Positions 7,176 through 9,745 of a DNA stretch of 9,745 nt are shown one piece after another; positions within the stretch are counted from its first letter, which is position 1, and every line of letters starts with the position of its first letter. The notes below the pieces were generated by a model. It worked only from the letters and a program-made list of their open reading frames with translations, made no database searches and was not told the DNA's origin. The stretch is from positions 1 to 9,745 of the forward strand of contig JAGQIY010001191.1 of assembly GCA_020430865.1 (NCBI GenBank), read 5' to 3'. This stretch comes from Myxococcales bacterium. GTDB lineage: Bacteria > Myxococcota > Polyangia > Polyangiales > Polyangiaceae. A program made the translations under genes and the position numbers.

Positions 7176-7193
7176 GCGCCAAGCCGTTGGCGC
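7176..7193. repeat. Perfect 7-bp inverted repeat in the divergent intergenic region
   Basis: GCGCCAA and TTGGCGC flank a 4-nt GCCG loop. It lies upstream of the candidate minus-strand promoter and about 130 nt upstream of the methyltransferase start. No T-run follows on either strand, so a terminator is unlikely; an operator-like site or a chance GC palindrome are the alternatives. Confidence 0.55.
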
Positions 7194-7282
7194 TCGACGT
7201 GAAGCTGCCGCCCTCGACCAGCGCCAGTCTCAACGGATTGCTCGCGCCTGCGTGGATTCTCCAGACGCGACGTGGGTCTCCA

Positions 7283-7299
7283 GCAGCCTTGGCGGCTGC
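7283..7299. repeat. Short inverted repeat upstream of the methyltransferase start
   Basis: GCAGCC and GGCTGC form a perfect 6-bp stem around the loop TTGGC. It ends 26 nt before the ATG at 7326, so it would fall within any leader transcript. There is no T-run, and functional meaning is uncertain. Confidence 0.4.
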
Positions 7300-7325
7300 G
7301 GCACGCCGCTTGCCTCAGCGCGGGC

Positions 7326-8522
7326 ATGAACGCCAGCGCCGAAACCGACACCGTCTACATCCCACCCTCCACCGAACACGTGTCGTGCGTGGTGTGTGGT
7401 GCAGACGAGCCAATTCCCGTTGGCGCCAAGGCCCGCTTCAACATGGACGTCAGCAGCGTCACCTGCGCCCGGTGCGGCCTCGTTTACATCACCCCACGTC
7501 CCACCATCGAGGACATGGCGCGCTACTACGCGACCAGCTACCGCATCCACTACGGTAGCGTGGGCGCGATCCGTGCGGACGGGACCCGGATCACGCCGGA
7601 CTCACCGGACTGGGAGGCCTACACCGACGGACGCTATCAGCATCAGGCCGAGCTGGTGGCGCCGCTGCTCCAGCCTGGCGCCAAGGTGCTCGAGATGGGC
7701 TGTCGCTACGGTCGCACGCTGAGCCTCCTGGCGGACAAGCACGGAGCGATTCCCTACGGCATCGAACCGGGGGAGACCGACGCCGAGAAGGCGCGCAAGG
7801 CCGGGGTGAACTGCTTCACCGGCACCGTCGAGAACTTCGACCCTGGCGAGACCCGTTTCGATCTGATCCAGTCCTTCCACGTGCTCGAGCACGTGCACGA
7901 TCCGCTCGCCGTGCTGATGCGTCTCCGCGGCTGGCTCGCGCCCGGCGGAAAGCTGCTCGTGGAGGTGCCCAACGTGCATCAGCCCTACGGCCTGCTCGAG
8001 GGGAACTTCTTCCAGAACGTCCACCTCTTCAACTTCGGTCCCCACACCCTGAGCGTCCTGTTCAAGCGCGCCGGCCTGGGCAACTTGCGTGTGATCGACG
8101 AGTCGACGCTGTACGTGCTGGGAGAGCCGACGGGTGCGCAGCAGGACGTCCTGCCCCTGCCCTACACGGGAGAGCTACACCCAAACCCGGCGCAGAGCGG
8201 GGAGTGGATGGCGCGGCACCTGCGCGCGTACTCGGATCTGGAGATCGCGCGCCAGCTGATCCTGGCGGGTGACATGCGGGTGGAGATCCTCCAGGCCACG
8301 GCCCACCTGCTGCGCGGCCCCAGCTTCACCCCGCACATGGCAGCCGTGATCGGAGATCTGGTGGAGCACTTCAACCGCCTCGGCTCGCCGAAGATCGCAC
8401 TCATCTTGGTGCGCGCCGCGCTCGCGGGACCACACCCGACGGAAATAAAGCAAGGCCTCTCGCGCCTCGAAGGACAGCTCGCCGCGGCGGACGTCGAGCA
8501 GCAACTCGCCGCAGCGCCCTGA
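7326..8522 (+). CDS. SAM-dependent methyltransferase with N-terminal zinc ribbon
   Basis: This 398-residue class I methyltransferase transfers a methyl group from S-adenosylmethionine; the acceptor is unknown. An N-terminal zinc ribbon is formed by CVVCG (Cys21, Cys24) and CARCG (Cys47, Cys50), as in methyltransferases that act on sugars or surface-glycan and natural-product precursors. Next comes a family-typical segment ITPRPTIEDMARYY (55-68). The Rossmann core has motif I VLEMGCRYG (121-129), a post-I acidic loop GIEPGE (145-150), the motif DLIQSFHVLEHVHDP (179-193) and APGGKLLVEVPNV (205-217). Residues from about 270 on form a helical C-terminal extension with no obvious domain. ATG at 7326 begins just before the zinc ribbon; no strong Shine-Dalgarno is visible, and an upstream GTG at 7272 would add 18 residues without protein-like character. 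There is no glycosyltransferase or sugar-nucleotide gene beside it, so its pathway cannot be inferred. It ends 32 nt before the convergent DUF4260 gene. Confidence 0.92.
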   Translation: MNASAETDTVYIPPSTEHVSCVVCGADEPIPVGAKARFNMDVSSVTCARCGLVYITPRPTIEDMARYYATSYRIHYGSVGAIRADGTRITPDSPDWEAYTDGRYQHQAELVAPLLQPGAKVLEMGCRYGRTLSLLADKHGAIPYGIEPGETDAEKARKAGVNCFTGTVENFDPGETRFDLIQSFHVLEHVHDPLAVLMRLRGWLAPGGKLLVEVPNVHQPYGLLEGNFFQNVHLFNFGPHTLSVLFKRAGLGNLRVIDESTLYVLGEPTGAQQDVLPLPYTGELHPNPAQSGEWMARHLRAYSDLEIARQLILAGDMRVEILQATAHLLRGPSFTPHMAAVIGDLVEHFNRLGSPKIALILVRAALAGPHPTEIKQGLSRLEGQLAAADVEQQLAAAP

Positions 8523-8530
8523 GCGCCCTG

Positions 8531-8559
8531 GCTCCGACCGAGCGGCGCCTTCGGTCAGC
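8531..8559. terminator. Possible stem-loop terminator between convergent genes
   Basis: GACCGA (8536-8541) and TCGGTC (8551-8556) form a perfect 6-bp stem around a 9-nt GC-rich loop. The stem is prolonged by GCT (8531-8533) pairing with AGC (8557-8559) across a 2-nt bulge. It sits in the gap between the methyltransferase stop (8522) and the DUF4260 stop (8555-8557), overlapping the latter. That position suits a bidirectional terminator, but no T-tract follows on either strand, so the call is tentative. Confidence 0.35.
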
Positions 8560-8989
8560 TACCCTTACCGATGCGCCCGAGGTGCGTGTCGCGGAATCCA
8601 CCCCTCTGCTTCAGGCCATACCCGAGCAGACGGTCGAAGCCGATGTGCGCCGTCCAGATCAGCGCGACCAGCCAGCAAGCGGAGCTGCCCATGAGCCAGC
8701 CCGCGAGGCCCAGTGCGCCAGGCAAGAGCGTGCTGTGGGCGAGGTTGTAGGCCCAGGCGCCGAACTCCGCGCTCCGCAGGTAGCCGAGCAGCGACGAGTC
8801 CGGGAGCAAGAAGAGCAGGCCGAACAGCGCCCAGCTACCCCCGAGGTGCTGGAACGCCAGGGCGCTCGCGCACAGCAACGCGAGGCCTTCGAGGCGCAGA
8901 AAGCGCGTGGCCAGCGGCGCAGGGGGGTCGCCAGCGCGGCGCCTGGAGGGTGTGAACGGGGCGGTACGGAGTGCGTTGACGTTGTCCAT
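8555..8989 (-). CDS. DUF4260-family small membrane protein
   Basis: This 144-residue integral membrane protein of unknown function resembles the DUF4260 family. After a variable 29-residue N-terminus come FLRLEGLALL (30-39), GSWALFGLLFLLPDSSLLGY (51-70), AWAYNLAHSTLLPGALGL (79-96), and a conserved C-terminal block IWTAHIGFDRLLGYGLK (111-127) ending in FRDTHLGRIG (132-141). About four hydrophobic segments are visible. Conserved polar residues inside them (Asp64, Asn82, His85, His115, Asp119) suggest more than a structural role. In-frame ATGs also occur at 9010 and 9025. I prefer 8989 because a TGTTATTAT extended -10 element on the minus strand overlaps the region of the upstream starts and would place the transcript start near 9009, leaving a leader of about 20 nt. 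The gene is divergent from a LysR regulator and convergent with the methyltransferase. Confidence 0.85.
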   Translation of the reverse strand: MDNVNALRTAPFTPSRRRAGDPPAPLATRFLRLEGLALLCASALAFQHLGGSWALFGLLFLLPDSSLLGYLRSAEFGAWAYNLAHSTLLPGALGLAGWLMGSSACWLVALIWTAHIGFDRLLGYGLKQRGGFRDTHLGRIGKGS

Positions 8990-9015
8990 GTCGCCAATTT
9001 GCCTCGCCATCGCGC

Positions 9016-9024
9016 ATAATAACA
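9016..9024 (-). promoter_or_regulatory. Candidate extended -10 promoter of the DUF4260 gene
   Basis: On the minus strand the sequence TGTTATTAT matches an extended -10 element (TGnTATAAT) at all but one informative position. It stands out as an AT-rich patch in GC-rich surroundings. No good -35 is seen 16-18 nt upstream, consistent with an extended -10 type or with activator-dependent transcription by the adjacent LysR protein. Confidence 0.4.
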
Positions 9025-9059
9025 TTGTCCAAGTGTGTTCATCTGCTTAGAAGAATCTG

Positions 9060-9745
9060 ATGAGCGGCAGCGAGCCCTCCTGGGACCTCTACGGAGCCTT
9101 CCTCGCGATAATGCAGGAGGGTAGCCTCTCGGCCGCCGCGCGAACGCTGGGGCTGGCGCAGCCCACCGTCCGTCGACAGCTGGAGCGGCTCGAGTCGGAG
9201 CTCGACGTGGTGCTGTTCACCCGCAGCCCGAACGGACTCAAACCAACGGAGCTCGCGTTCTCCACCCTGCCCTACGCCGAGTCCATGGCCTCGATGGCGC
9301 GGGCGCTGGTGCGCGCGTCATCGGCGCCCGAAGCGGACGAGCGAGGCACGGTGCGGATCGGCGCCAGCGAGGTGGTCGGGGCCGAGGTCCTACCGTCGAT
9401 CCTCACGGAACTGCTAGCGTCGCGTCCCAGGCTGCAGGTGGAGCTGGCGCTGTCCAACAAGAACGAAGACCTGCTGCGCCGCGGCGTGGACGTCGCCGTG
9501 CGCATGGTCCGACCGACCCAAGACGGACTGCTGGCGCGCCGCGCTGGAAGGCTCGAGCTCGGGCTCTTCGCCAGCCCGACGTACATGGCGCTGCACCCGA
9601 CGCCCAAGCGGCTCCAGGACCTGCTGACGGGTCAGTTCCTCGTCGGCGCGGATCGCGATCTCGGCTTCAACGAGGGTCTGCGACAGGTAGGCCTCGAGCT
9701 GTCTTCGCGGAACTTCGCCTTGCGCACGGACAACCAGCTGGCACA
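9060..9745 (+). CDS. LysR-family transcriptional regulator (3' partial)
   Basis: The frame runs off the right edge after 228 codons of a protein that is normally about 300 residues. The N-terminal winged helix-turn-helix is clear: LYGAFLAIMQEGSLSAAART, then LGLAQPTVRRQLERLESEL with the recognition helix, and VLFTRSPNGLKPTE wing (about 10-63). A linker helix rich in Ala/Met follows to about 90. The effector-binding domain starts GTVRIGASEVVGAEVLPSIL (96-115) and includes the typical NEDLLRRGVDVAVRM (135-149) and ARRAGRLELGLFASP (159-173). It should bind DNA as a tetramer and respond to an unknown small molecule. ATG at 9060 gives the standard LysR N-terminus; the preceding AGAAGAATCTG is only a weak ribosome site. 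The gene is divergent from the DUF4260 gene with a 70-nt shared region, so autoregulation and control of that gene are the likely arrangement. The ligand is unknown. Confidence 0.93.
   Translation, partial: MSGSEPSWDLYGAFLAIMQEGSLSAAARTLGLAQPTVRRQLERLESELDVVLFTRSPNGLKPTELAFSTLPYAESMASMARALVRASSAPEADERGTVRIGASEVVGAEVLPSILTELLASRPRLQVELALSNKNEDLLRRGVDVAVRMVRPTQDGLLARRAGRLELGLFASPTYMALHPTPKRLQDLLTGQFLVGADRDLGFNEGLRQVGLELSSRNFALRTDNQLA

Noticed and set aside
7037..7351. N-terminal extension of the small lipoprotein
   Set aside because: The extension is Arg-rich and would bury a perfect lipoprotein signal in mid-protein; ATG 7036 has a well-spaced GGAGGA.
9272..9607. 111-residue minus-strand frame
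   Set aside because: Antisense to the effector domain of the LysR gene, Ser/Arg/Thr-rich and without domain features.
1..9745. CRISPR arrays, tRNA/rRNA genes, insertion sequences, prophage or known defence genes
   Set aside because: I saw no regularly spaced repeats, no cloverleaf or rRNA signatures, no terminal inverted repeats with transposase motifs and no nuclease, helicase or reverse-transcriptase motifs.

Overview
The window is a GC-rich, gene-dense stretch of bacterial chromosome. Long spurious open frames lie opposite almost every real gene, as expected at high GC. The mix of genes suggests Myxococcota, most likely the Polyangiales/Sorangium side: a hybrid histidine kinase-receiver, several orphan lipoproteins and small beta-barrel proteins of types I associate with that group, GTG starts, and coupled start/stop codons. 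This assignment is inference from protein style. I see no rRNA, tRNA, CRISPR array, transposase, integrase or phage gene.

Layout, left to right. (1) 2-1162, plus: the 3' part of a hybrid sensor kinase with a C-terminal receiver; its sensor region lies outside the window. (2) 1196-1534, minus: what looks like the C-terminal half of an outer-membrane beta-barrel protein with no usable upstream start, probably a gene remnant. (3) 1669-3600, minus: an APC-superfamily permease with a C-terminal soluble domain. (4) 3720-7036, minus: four genes packed start-to-stop, in transcription order a small lipoprotein, a PGAP1-like alpha/beta hydrolase, a secreted beta-barrel-like protein and a DUF3750-type lipoprotein. 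The junctions are a 1-nt gap, a 4-nt GTGA overlap and a 1-nt TAGTG overlap. (5) 7037-7325: a divergent intergenic region with a candidate promoter for the minus-strand operon and two short perfect inverted repeats. (6) 7326-8522, plus: a SAM methyltransferase with an N-terminal zinc ribbon. (7) 8555-8989, minus: a small DUF4260 membrane protein. (8) 9060 to the right edge, plus: a LysR-family regulator, divergent from the DUF4260 gene.

How the genes may work together. The four-gene cassette at 3720-7036 is the strongest candidate for a coherent but undescribed unit: two predicted lipoproteins, a predicted outer-membrane protein and a serine hydrolase translated as one coupled message point to a cell-envelope or lipid-processing function. 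The permease may be co-transcribed downstream, but a 119-nt gap leaves room for its own promoter. The LysR/DUF4260 pair has the classic divergent regulator-target layout. The kinase and methyltransferase have no visible functional partners in the window.
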